NCBI GenBank assembly: GCA_905236595.1
Contig: CAJORE010000232.1
Coordinates: 1-8,153, forward strand
Direction of reading: 5' to 3'
DNA from: an uncultured Selenomonadaceae bacterium
GTDB taxonomy: Bacteria > Bacillota > Negativicutes > Selenomonadales > Selenomonadaceae
Length of the DNA: 8,153 nt
The notes below the pieces were generated by a model. The model was not told where the DNA came from, did no database searches, and worked only from the letters and a program-made list of their open reading frames with translations. A program made the position numbers and the translations under genes. Position 1 is the stretch's first letter. Each line of letters opens with the position of its first letter. This document shows, piece by piece, positions 1-7,297 of the stretch.

Positions 1-282
1 AATATCCGTCACCACGGGTAGGCCGAGTTCGTCCTTTATCGCTTTTAATTGCGGCAGCCCCTTTTCCATGCCCGGGCCGCGGAAGCTGTGATAAGAGGAC
101 CGGTTCGCCTTGTCAAAAGAGGCTTTGAACACATAGGCAATCCCCAGCCGCTCGCAAATTTCCTTTATCGTGCGCCCGATAAGCAAGCACCGCTCCACGC
201 TCTCCAATACGCAAGGCCCCGCCATCAAAAAGAGCGGTTCGCCCCCGCCGACGTAAAAATCGCCGATTTGCACCTTATTCAT
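1..282 (-). CDS. kdsA: 3-deoxy-8-phosphooctulonate synthase (KDO-8-P synthase), N-terminal part
   Basis: KdsA condenses phosphoenolpyruvate with arabinose 5-phosphate to give Kdo 8-phosphate, the committed step toward the Kdo sugar of LPS; it is cytosolic. Only the first 94 codons are present and the gene continues past the left edge. Translation starts MNKVQIGDFYVGGGEPLFLM and runs through MAGPCVLES (about residues 20-28) to the family signature FKASFDKANRSS (about residues 54-65), a very characteristic PEP/substrate-binding segment of the KDO8P/DAHP synthase TIM barrel. It was identified by translating the reverse strand directly. The ATG at 282-280 is preceded by AAAGGAG with 7 nt spacing, so the start is secure. 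It lies 39 bp after the kdsB stop, consistent with the same transcript. Identity is near certain; the rest of the protein cannot be judged here. Confidence 0.96.
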   Translation of the reverse strand, partial: MNKVQIGDFYVGGGEPLFLMAGPCVLESVERCLLIGRTIKEICERLGIAYVFKASFDKANRSSYHSFRGPGMEKGLPQLKAIKDELGLPVVTDI

Positions 283-321
283 AGTGTTGCTCCTTTTCGC
301 CCGTCATATTCGCCGCATAAT

Positions 322-1077
322 TCACAATATGCAACCGCCCAAATCGACAAATTCGTTTCCTTTATATACGTCGTTTACCGCTTGCAGATCTTCTTCGGTA
401 TCGACGCCGACGAATTTTTGCGCCGTTTCGATTACCTTTATGCGACAGCCGTTCTCCAAAGCGCGAAGTTGCTCCAAAGATTCGCTTTTTTCAAGCGGCG
501 TGGCAGGCAATTTGGCAAATTCCGCCAAAAAATCGCGGCGGTAAGCGTATATGCCGATATGCTTGTATACCGTTGCCCCGGCATTACGCGGGTACGGCAC
601 CAACGAACGGGAAAAGTATAACGCAAAACCGTTTTTATCGGTGACAACCTTGACGTTGTTGGGATTTTTCTGCTCCTCCGCGTCGGTTATCGGTGTTTTC
701 ACCGTCGCCATCCGCAAATTTTCATCTTCGTTAAAAAGCGCCGCCAATTCGTCGATAAGGCTCGGTTCGATTAGCGGCTCATCGCCTTGCACATTTACAA
801 TAACGTCATAATCGACATATTTTTCGGCGACCTCCGCCAAACGATCCGTCCCCGTAGGATGATCGGCGCGGGTCATCATGGCTTTGCCGCCGTGTTGTTC
901 CACCGCCGCCAAAATGCGCTCGTCATCGGTGGCGACAATTACCGCATCAATATTTTTCGCCCGTGCCGCCCGTTCGTACACGCGCACTATCATGGGTTTG
1001 CCGGCAATATCCCGCAAAGGTTTGCCCGGCAAACGCGTAGACGCATAACGGGCGGGAATTACGCAAAGAATTTTCAT
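322..1077 (-). CDS. kdsB: CMP-Kdo synthetase (3-deoxy-manno-octulosonate cytidylyltransferase)
   Basis: KdsB activates Kdo with CTP to give CMP-Kdo, the donor used by the Kdo transferase encoded upstream in this operon; it is a cytosolic nucleotidyltransferase. The 251-residue product is the usual family length. It shows the N-terminal nucleotide-binding motif IPARYASTRLPGKPL (residues 7-21), MTRADHPTGTDRLAEV (68-83), the VNVQGDEP metal/nucleotide motif (94-101, with D99), NPNNVKVV (138-145), YFSRSLVPYPR (154-164), HIGIYAYR (173-180), LEKSESLEQLRALENG (195-210) and GVDTEEDL (224-231). The ATG is preceded by TGAGGAA with about 7-8 nt spacing. A short tail after residue 239 (KGNEFVDLGGCIL) goes beyond the conserved end of the E. 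coli enzyme as I remember it and looks lineage-specific. All key motifs are intact, so an active enzyme is expected. Confidence 0.97.
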   Translation of the reverse strand: MKILCVIPARYASTRLPGKPLRDIAGKPMIVRVYERAARAKNIDAVIVATDDERILAAVEQHGGKAMMTRADHPTGTDRLAEVAEKYVDYDVIVNVQGDEPLIEPSLIDELAALFNEDENLRMATVKTPITDAEEQKNPNNVKVVTDKNGFALYFSRSLVPYPRNAGATVYKHIGIYAYRRDFLAEFAKLPATPLEKSESLEQLRALENGCRIKVIETAQKFVGVDTEEDLQAVNDVYKGNEFVDLGGCIL

Positions 1078-1136
1078 CGTTCGTTCCTCAAAATCCGTCT
1101 GAATTGAGCCGCTTCATAAAGTCGCTTTAATTATCC

Positions 1137-1165
1137 GCCGCCACGCCTTCGGTTCGGCAGGCGGC
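1137..1165 (-). other. Imperfect GC-rich hairpin between the YrbL-family gene and kdsB
   Basis: The arms GCCGCC (1137-1142) and GGCGGC (1160-1165) enclose inner arms GCC (1145-1147) and GGC (1156-1158) and an 8-nt loop. It sits in the only large gap inside the downstream part of the operon (1078-1194, 117 bp). On the transcribed strand it is followed by GGATAATTAAAG rather than a U-run, so it is not a standard intrinsic terminator. It could be an mRNA processing or stability element that sets kdsB/kdsA levels apart from the upstream genes. A GATAAT hexamer follows it, but no convincing -35 box stands at the right distance. Confidence 0.4.
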
Positions 1166-1194
1166 AACACGCAAACCATCGGCAAAAATGCCCG

Positions 1195-1821
1195 TTACTC
1201 GTAACGTATCGCCTTAATAAGCGCCGTCAGGTACTTTTCCTGTTCGTCGTTAATTTCCCGTTGCAAGTCCTCAACAAGGCGTTGCCACTTGCGACGGATC
1301 TTTTTCACGGCAAACCAACGGATCCGCGTGACCGGGATAAAATCCGCCGTACCCAAGTCCGATATTAGGCAAACACGATATTCGTTCGACGCTTCTTTCC
1401 TAAAAATAATGTTCTCGTCGGTAATGCCCATCGTTATCCAATTTTCGTCCATAATGCGCCGCCGCAGTTCCAGCAACTTTGCAGTTATGTCCTCCAAATA
1501 CCGGCTCAATATCGCGGTGTCACGCACACAATCCCTGAGCGTTACCGACGGTTTACCGTCGGCGTCCGTAATCCGCTCGTAAAGATAGCCGCGTCCCAAG
1601 TTCGTTTCGACCGTACCGTAATATTTCGGCACCAAATCCATCGGCATATTATGGGCGCGACGATAACTGCGATAGCTTAACTCGCGCTTGATGTCTTTTT
1701 GCCCGTCGGCGTTATATATGATCTTAACGCACTTGTCCGGCTCCTGCGGGACAGCGTATACTTTCTTGTGACAACCCTGCCCGATAAGCAATGACTCATC
1801 AAGCTCAATAAGATTGCCCAT
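1195..1821 (-). CDS. YrbL-family protein (kinase-like fold), within the Kdo–lipid A operon
   Basis: This resembles E. coli YrbL (PhoP regulatory network protein family, a protein-kinase-like fold) along its whole length; molecular function is not established. Shared landmarks, counted from the upstream ATG at 1830: glycine loop GQGCHKKVYA (17-26), lysine K36 in CVKIIY, E50 in KRELSYR, KYYGTVETNLGRGYLYE (69-85), and KPSVTL (93-98). The catalytic-loop equivalent TMGITDENIIF (133-143) keeps the Asn (N140) but shows no HxD; the expected Asp position is Gly. A DFG-like SDLG (157-160) follows. The C-terminal third is rich in Arg/Lys and charged helices; no signal peptide or membrane segment is seen. 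Start: the ATG at 1830 has AAAGAG directly abutting it, whereas the ATG at 1821 has the same AAAGAG 9 nt upstream, so I prefer 1821. It lies 30 bp after the kdtA-lpxK stop, so it is co-transcribed. It could act as a sugar/lipid kinase, a pseudokinase or a regulator; the family call is firm, the role is not. Confidence 0.85.
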   Translation of the reverse strand: MGNLIELDESLLIGQGCHKKVYAVPQEPDKCVKIIYNADGQKDIKRELSYRSYRRAHNMPMDLVPKYYGTVETNLGRGYLYERITDADGKPSVTLRDCVRDTAILSRYLEDITAKLLELRRRIMDENWITMGITDENIIFRKEASNEYRVCLISDLGTADFIPVTRIRWFAVKKIRRKWQRLVEDLQREINDEQEKYLTALIKAIRYE

Positions 1822-1851
1822 CTTTATCATCTCTTTATTTTTTCGTTTGGT

Positions 1852-4365
1852 CTACCGTTTCACGCACTCTTGGAGTTTTTCTTCCAGCAGTTTATGAAAA
1901 TCGTCCTCGCCGCTTCTGAAAGTAACCTCAACACATATCACATACACGGGAATCGCCCACTTCGCCTTAACGACTTCGGCGGGGATTTTCACCGCATCTT
2001 TTTCGGTTATGACAATCGCCTCGGCTCCTTCTCGCGTCGCTTGATGCAAAATGTCCTGCATTTCCTTCATCGAATAATCATGGTGATCGGGGTAACGCAT
2101 ACTCTCTATGATGACAGCGCCCAAATCGGACAAGGTTTGCTCAAAGGAGGCGGGGTTGCCGATGGCCGACACCGCCATTATATGCTTGCCGCGAATCTCC
2201 GTAACGTCCACGCCGTCGCCGGCGATATTGATATACCAATCGGCAATGGGGATAAGGCAACGGGGCTTATGAACGCTTTCAACGATAAGCGCCCGCTCAT
2301 TGTACTTATGCACCGTCTCGCGGATATGCTCCCGCGATCCCGCCGCCGCCTGATCGACTTTCGTCATAAGGCAGACATCGGCGCGGCTGATATGCTCGAT
2401 AGGTTCGCGAAGCGTCCCCCGCGGCAAAATATGTTCGTTGCCAAAGACATTCACCGCGTCAACCAGCAAAATATCCATATCGCGTTTCAACTGCCAATGT
2501 TGATAACCGTCGTCAAGTATGGCGATCTCCGCGCCGAAATGCTCAATGGCATACTGCCCGGTTACCGCTCGTTCCGCGCCGATTAAAACCGGCACATTCG
2601 GCAAATGCTTGGCCAGCATATAGGCTTCATCGCCCGCTTGGGTCGCGTCCATGCGCAACTCTTTGCCGTCGGACACAATGCCCACGTCCCCGTGCCACTT
2701 GGCGCGGTACCCGCGATTTAATATCACCACGCGATAGCCCATATCACGAATATCTTTGGCCAGGCGTTGCGCCGTCGGGGTTTTGCCCGTGCCGCCCACC
2801 GTTACGTTGCCGAGACTTATGACATAGCAGTTTAACTTATCGCGCTTGGCGATGCCCAACCGGTAGCTGGCCAGCTTGATGTTCACCAACAAGCCGTAAA
2901 CGAGGGAAAAGAAATACAACACGCCCATTAAGATATTGGTGGGGAAATCCGCCTGTTCTTTGCTGTGGACAAGATGAATAAAATAGGTCTGCAAATTCTC
3001 GATTTTTTCCGTGGCGCGAATGTAACCGACTTGGCTTTCGTAACTTTCTAAAGTCTCTCTTAGAATCACGGCAGACTTACGCGCCGCTCCCTTGTTCTCG
3101 TTGACAATAGCCAAAGTTTCCTTCTCAAGCCGTTGCCGCTCCGCCGCATCGTCAAAAAGCGCGGCCGTCCGGGCGGCCAATTCGTCCGCATCCTGCACGG
3201 TTATGCACGCATTGCGCTTGGTAAAGAGGGCATGGGTGTCCTTGAAGTTGAACATATTGTGGCCGACGATAATCGCCTTGCCGTGCGCCGCCGGCTCCAA
3301 AATGTTGTGGCCGCCGTGGGATATAAGACTTCCGCCCACATACACCACGTCGCCGATGCTGTATATGCGTCCCAATTCGCCGATTGTATCCAAAACAACT
3401 ATGTCATGGCCGGTAGCGGGATTTTTTTGCAGTTCCGTGCGCGTTGCCGGATTAAAATTGGCATTGCGGCAAATGTGCATGACCTCCGCCACCCGCAAAA
3501 GCTCCCGGGGCGCGATAACCAGTTTCGCATTTTTGTGTTTTTTCCGCACCGCCGTAAAAGCTTGCAAAACATAAACCTCTTCGCCGCGATGCGTACTGCC
3601 GGCCAGCAAAATCCCATCGTTTTCCGCGATGCCCATGCTCGTCAAAAACTCCTGTTTTTCCTCGGGGCTTACGTCGGTATATGTCTGATCGAACTTCGTG
3701 TTGCCCGTGACCGTGACAAGTTCCGGCGGCGCACCCAAGCGCATGATGTAATCGGCGTCAATGGGGCTTTGCATGGCAAAGCGTTTCACCGTCCCGATCA
3801 TATCGGACAGAATACTGAACAGATACTTGTAACGAGTAACGCTCTTGTCGCTTATGCGGCCATTGACCATCATGACGGGAATCTTAAGCTCCCGCGCCGT
3901 CTTTAGGAAATTCGGCCAAAGCTCCGTTTCCACGGGCAAAAAGATGCGCGGATGAATCCGCCGCAAAACGTGTCCCGCCAAAAGCGGCAGATCCAACGGA
4001 TAATAAATAATGCTGTCGGCATCCTTAATGATGCGATTCGCCATTTCATAACCGCTGGTTGTGACAACGGACACCAAAATCGGCGAGTTGGGGAATTCTT
4101 TTCTGAACTCCTTTATCAAGGGGCTGGTGGCAACTACTTCTCCGACGGAAGCGGCGTGTACCCATATGCAATTTTTCTTCTCCACTTTTTCCAAAGCATG
4201 AGCGGGGAATATGCCGAACATACTCTGCTTTATGCGTTCCACAAAGCCGCGTTCGCGGGTGGCGCGAATCAAAAAAATTATGCCCACGGGGATTATTATC
4301 AAAACCGCCGTGATATTGTAAAGGATTTTTATCGCCACCGTGGCGAATTCATGAAATAATTGCAT
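1852..4365 (-). CDS. kdtA-lpxK: Bifunctional Kdo transferase (WaaA/KdtA) – lipid A 4'-kinase (LpxK) fusion
   Basis: One 837-codon frame encodes two lipid A enzymes. The N-terminal half (about 1-445) is the Kdo transferase, which adds Kdo from CMP-Kdo to lipid IVA: a membrane anchor at about 13-33, WVHAASVGEV (68-77, with the likely catalytic base E76), LPVETELWPN (143-152), GNTKFDQ (221-227), GSTHRGEE (256-263), APRELLRV (285-292) and the GT-B donor-site segment GGSLISHGGHNILEPAAHG (344-362). A linker with a hydrophobic segment (about 478-497) leads into LpxK (about 498-837), which puts phosphate from ATP on the 4' position: Walker A GNVTVGGTGKTP (519-530), NRGYRAKW (550-557), AGDEAYMLA (577-585), ILDDGYQH (616-623), LPRGTLREP (647-655), YPDHHDYS (758-765) and TEKDAVK (787-793). 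No stop or frame change occurs between the halves, and both motif sets look intact. The ATG has GAGGAA 5 nt upstream. Both active sites should face the cytosol. Confidence 0.96.
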   Translation of the reverse strand: MQLFHEFATVAIKILYNITAVLIIIPVGIIFLIRATRERGFVERIKQSMFGIFPAHALEKVEKKNCIWVHAASVGEVVATSPLIKEFRKEFPNSPILVSVVTTSGYEMANRIIKDADSIIYYPLDLPLLAGHVLRRIHPRIFLPVETELWPNFLKTARELKIPVMMVNGRISDKSVTRYKYLFSILSDMIGTVKRFAMQSPIDADYIMRLGAPPELVTVTGNTKFDQTYTDVSPEEKQEFLTSMGIAENDGILLAGSTHRGEEVYVLQAFTAVRKKHKNAKLVIAPRELLRVAEVMHICRNANFNPATRTELQKNPATGHDIVVLDTIGELGRIYSIGDVVYVGGSLISHGGHNILEPAAHGKAIIVGHNMFNFKDTHALFTKRNACITVQDADELAARTAALFDDAAERQRLEKETLAIVNENKGAARKSAVILRETLESYESQVGYIRATEKIENLQTYFIHLVHSKEQADFPTNILMGVLYFFSLVYGLLVNIKLASYRLGIAKRDKLNCYVISLGNVTVGGTGKTPTAQRLAKDIRDMGYRVVILNRGYRAKWHGDVGIVSDGKELRMDATQAGDEAYMLAKHLPNVPVLIGAERAVTGQYAIEHFGAEIAILDDGYQHWQLKRDMDILLVDAVNVFGNEHILPRGTLREPIEHISRADVCLMTKVDQAAAGSREHIRETVHKYNERALIVESVHKPRCLIPIADWYINIAGDGVDVTEIRGKHIMAVSAIGNPASFEQTLSDLGAVIIESMRYPDHHDYSMKEMQDILHQATREGAEAIVITEKDAVKIPAEVVKAKWAIPVYVICVEVTFRSGEDDFHKLLEEKLQECVKR

Positions 4366-4376
4366 TGTGCTTCCTC

Positions 4377-4407
4377 ACCTTTCGCGGTTTGCCGCCACGC
4401 GAAAGGT
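4377..4407 (-). promoter_or_regulatory. Intercistronic hairpin between the msbA-type gene and kdtA-lpxK
   Basis: A perfect 10-bp stem with arms ACCTTTCGCG (4377-4386) and CGCGAAAGGT (4398-4407) and an 11-nt loop. It fills most of the 41-bp gap: its upstream arm in the RNA includes the last base of the msbA stop codon, and its downstream arm ends directly before the GAGGAA Shine-Dalgarno (4371-4376) of kdtA-lpxK. There is no U-run after it, so it is not an intrinsic terminator. It may tune translation re-initiation or mRNA cleavage between the two genes; this is inferred from position only. Confidence 0.55.
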
Positions 4408-6134
4408 CACTCCACTTTGTTGAACTGTATATGGTACAAATTGCTGTACAAGCCGCCTTGGGCAAGCAATTCCTCGTGTGTTCCGTGCTCGGCAACGTGT
4501 CCCGCGTCAATGACGTAAATTTGATCGGCCTCGAATATGGTCGAGAGGCGATGGGCAATCACAAAGGACGTCCGTCCCACCATAAGCTTATCCAAAGCCG
4601 CCTGCACGATTTTTTCACTCTCCGTGTCAAGCGCACTCGTGGCTTCGTCCAAAATCAAAATGCGCGGATTTTTGAGTATTGCCCGGGCTATCGCCATACG
4701 CTGACGCTGGCCGCCCGACAAATTGAGGCCGCGTTCGCCGATTTGCGTGGCATAGCCTTCGGGCAGTTCCCGAATAAACACGTCGGCATTGGCGGCTTTG
4801 GCGGCGGCAATGACTTCGTCGTCCGTCGCGTCGAGGCGGCCGTAACGAATGTTTTCCATCACCGTGGCGCTAAACAGCATCGTTTCCTGCGGCACAATGC
4901 CGATTTGCTCCCGCAACGAATCCACGGTAACATCGCGAATATCGTGACCGTCAATGTAAATGGCGCCTTCCGTCACATCGTAAAAACGGGGGATAAGGTT
5001 CGCTATCGTGGACTTGCCAGCGCCGGACGGCCCCACAAAGGCAATCATTTGCCCCGGCTTGGCCTCAAGCGACACATGCGTAAGCGCCGGTTGGCCTTCC
5101 TTATACGCAAAGGTTATGTCGTCCACCGTTACATGGCCGGTGATTTTCGGCAACGGTTTGGCGTCGGGCTTATCGGTGATCGTCTCGGCCAAATCCAACA
5201 CGCCGAACACGCGGTCCACCGCCGCCATTGCTTTTTGCAACGCCCCATATACGCGGGAGAGCCGCTTTACGGGATTGGCAAGGTTTACGGCATAAGTCAA
5301 AAACGCCACCAACGAACCGGCGGTAATTTCGCCGTTCACCACTTCGTAACCGCCGAACCACACGATGAGCGTCACGGCTATCGCCGCCAAAAATTCCACC
5401 GTCGGCGTCAGCAAACTCGTAAGCTGCACATTCTTCATCGCCGCCTGGAAATTCAATTCATTTTGGCGGCAAAAGCGCTGTATTTCATAGTCCTCGCGAA
5501 CGAAGGACTTCACCACGCGCACCGAAGAGATGCTTTCCTGGAGCAGGGAAGTTATTTCCGCCGCCCGTTCCTGGATAATGCGACCCGTTATTTTTATCTT
5601 GCGGCCGAAAATTTTCATTGCCTGACCGACCATCGGTATAACGATCAGCGTCAACAGCGAAAGTTTCCAGTCAAGATAAAACATCAATACAATCGAGCCG
5701 ATTAAGACCGAGCCTTCCGTAACCATTTCAATGAGATTATCAACGAGAGCCGCCTGCATGGCCGCGACGTCGTTCGTCATATAACTCATGGTTTCGCCCG
5801 TTTGGTGCCGGTCAAAGTAGGACAGGGGCATCCTTTGGAATTTGCGGAACAAAACTTCGCGCACGTCTATGATGACCCGTTGCCCGATGAAGGACACCAA
5901 ATACGATTGTCCGTAGTAAAAAATGCCGCGGAAAAAGAACACCACCACAATGCCGACGGAGATGAAATTCAACATCAACACATCTTTTTCGGCAAGCACT
6001 TTGTCGATCATGTCCTTGATAATCCACGGCACGTAGAGATTGGCTCCCGCCGCAAGGATAATACATACGATGGCCAGCGCCAAGCGCCGCAAATACGGAC
6101 GCATATAATTTAGCAGTCGTTTGTAATTTTTCAT
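4407..6134 (-). CDS. msbA: MsbA-type lipid A-core flippase (ABC exporter)
   Basis: A half-size ABC exporter with fused membrane and ATPase domains (575 residues, typical MsbA length), working as a homodimer in the inner membrane. The membrane domain covers about 1-310 with six hydrophobic segments near 16-36, 54-75, 135-155, 157-176, 242-262 and 270-288, and coupling-helix features such as MPLSYFDRHQTGE (102-114). The nucleotide-binding domain has Walker A GPSGAGKST (368-376), the Q-loop VPQE (414-417), signature LSGGQRQR (472-479), Walker B ILILDEAT (492-499; E497 catalytic), D-loop SALD (500-503) and H-loop H528; all are intact. Sequence alone cannot separate MsbA from other lipid or multidrug exporters. 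The position between lpxB and the Kdo transferase/LpxK gene argues for flipping core-lipid A. The gene starts 20 bp after lpxB stops. Its ribosome site is weak (only GAG, 6 nt upstream), which suggests translational coupling to lpxB. Confidence 0.93.
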   Translation of the reverse strand: MKNYKRLLNYMRPYLRRLALAIVCIILAAGANLYVPWIIKDMIDKVLAEKDVLMLNFISVGIVVVFFFRGIFYYGQSYLVSFIGQRVIIDVREVLFRKFQRMPLSYFDRHQTGETMSYMTNDVAAMQAALVDNLIEMVTEGSVLIGSIVLMFYLDWKLSLLTLIVIPMVGQAMKIFGRKIKITGRIIQERAAEITSLLQESISSVRVVKSFVREDYEIQRFCRQNELNFQAAMKNVQLTSLLTPTVEFLAAIAVTLIVWFGGYEVVNGEITAGSLVAFLTYAVNLANPVKRLSRVYGALQKAMAAVDRVFGVLDLAETITDKPDAKPLPKITGHVTVDDITFAYKEGQPALTHVSLEAKPGQMIAFVGPSGAGKSTIANLIPRFYDVTEGAIYIDGHDIRDVTVDSLREQIGIVPQETMLFSATVMENIRYGRLDATDDEVIAAAKAANADVFIRELPEGYATQIGERGLNLSGGQRQRMAIARAILKNPRILILDEATSALDTESEKIVQAALDKLMVGRTSFVIAHRLSTIFEADQIYVIDAGHVAEHGTHEELLAQGGLYSNLYHIQFNKVE

Positions 6135-6154
6135 GTTCAGCTCGTTCCCGTGCG

Positions 6155-7297
6155 TTAAAATTCGCCGCGTGCCGCGCTTATTATCGCCGCCGCCACACGT
6201 TTTGCCGCCCCCTTTTCGCCCAATTTGGCAACAGCCTCCTTAAGCCCCGCCGCAACGGCCTCCCGCGTTTCCTCGCCGCGATAAAGCGGCAACAGCGCGG
6301 CCGTTATTTTGTCCGTCGTCACATCGTCCTGCAACAATTCCGTCAACAGCGGCTTATCAAGCAATATGTTCGGCAAAGAAAAATATTTCACGCTGATAAA
6401 GTTATGCAAAGCGAAATATGTTATCGCCGCCACCTTGTACAAAACGACGCAAGGAAGCCCCAACAGCGCCGCCTCCAAAACGACCGTTCCCGACGTTGCC
6501 ATAGCCGCATCGGCGGCCGCCATCAAATCATAGCGGTGCTCATGCGTCAAATTCACGGCAAAGGGCAGGTTCGCCGCCGCGATTTTGTCGGTAATGTTAC
6601 GCGCATCCACATTATCGGCGACCGGCAAATAAAACGCCGTATCGGGGCGACGGGCATACAACTCGGCCGCCGCCGCCAACATTGACGGGAGCAACAAGTC
6701 TATCTCGTGCCGCCGACTGCCCGGCAACAACAAAATTATGTGCTTGTCCTCGGGCAGCGCGAAAAATTCGCGAGCCGCCGCGGCTGTCAACGCGGTATGC
6801 ACCGTATCGACCAACGGATTGCCAAAGAATCTTATGTTGGCGCCCGCCGCCTCGTATACGGGCAATTCAAAAGGAAAAATCGCCGCCATCGCGTCGGCTG
6901 TTTTGGCGCAGGACTTTGCCCGTCCTTTGCGCCATGCCCAAGCAGAAGGCGGAATGTAACTGAAAACGGGGATGCCGCTGTCTTTGGCGCGTTTCGCCAA
7001 GCGCCAGTTGAAATCGGGATAATCAATAATAACCAATAAATCGGGTTTTTCGCGCTCCATAGCGGCGGTAAGTTCGTTAAGCAGGCGGAAAATTTGCGGC
7101 AAATGGGCAACCACGGCAATAACGCCCATGAAATTAAAGCCGGCGCAATTTTTTATAAGCCGCACACCGCTTTTTTCCATTTCGTTGCCGCCGAATCCGA
7201 TGAGTTCCACATTCGGTTCCCGGGCTTTTATTTCTTTGGCAAGAGCCGCTCCGTGAATATCGCCGGAGGTTTCTCCCGCCGAAAACATTATTTTCAA
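6155..7297 (-). CDS. lpxB: Lipid A disaccharide synthase, TTG start
   Basis: LpxB joins UDP-2,3-diacylglucosamine to lipid X, giving the beta-1,6 lipid A disaccharide 1-phosphate; it is a peripheral inner-membrane GT-B glycosyltransferase. Numbered from the TTG, motifs are KIMFSAGETSGDIHG (2-16), GFGGNEM (35-41), FNFMGV (55-60), VIIDYPDFNWRLA (89-101), YIPPSAWAWRKGR (114-126), FFGNPLVD (157-164), LLPGSRRHEI (190-199) and ATSGTVVLEAALLGLPCVV (267-285). Length from the TTG is 380 residues, normal for the family. An ATG at 7333 would add MFWRFRLGEIPP, which family members lack, and has no ribosome site. The TTG at 7297-7295 places KIMFSAGE right at the N-terminus and has AGGAG 11 nt upstream, a rather long spacing. 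It is the first gene after the promoter at 7456-7484 and leads the operon. Function is certain; the exact start is probable. Confidence 0.95.
   Translation of the reverse strand: MKIMFSAGETSGDIHGAALAKEIKAREPNVELIGFGGNEMEKSGVRLIKNCAGFNFMGVIAVVAHLPQIFRLLNELTAAMEREKPDLLVIIDYPDFNWRLAKRAKDSGIPVFSYIPPSAWAWRKGRAKSCAKTADAMAAIFPFELPVYEAAGANIRFFGNPLVDTVHTALTAAAAREFFALPEDKHIILLLPGSRRHEIDLLLPSMLAAAAELYARRPDTAFYLPVADNVDARNITDKIAAANLPFAVNLTHEHRYDLMAAADAAMATSGTVVLEAALLGLPCVVLYKVAAITYFALHNFISVKYFSLPNILLDKPLLTELLQDDVTTDKITAALLPLYRGEETREAVAAGLKEAVAKLGEKGAAKRVAAAIISAARGEF

Noticed and set aside
49..621. 190-codon plus-strand frame across kdsA/kdsB
   Set aside because: It spans two real genes and their gap in antisense; no family resemblance.
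1088..1179. Two mini-ORFs (21 and 9 codons) in the gap before kdsB as real genes
   Set aside because: Too short, no own ribosome sites, and no recognisable peptide; noted only as a low-interest observation.
1870..2586. 238-codon plus-strand frame opposite the LpxK half
   Set aside because: Complementary to LpxK motifs such as DDGYQH; no domain or independent context.
3133..3906. 257-codon plus-strand frame opposite kdtA-lpxK
   Set aside because: Antisense to highly conserved Kdo transferase motifs, with Arg/His-rich translation typical of shadow frames and no supporting ribosome site.
4365..5705. Long open frame (446 codons) on the plus strand opposite the msbA-type gene
   Set aside because: It mirrors a certain ABC exporter gene; its translation is rich in His/Arg and low-complexity, shows no recognisable domain, and is explained by the codon bias of the real gene.
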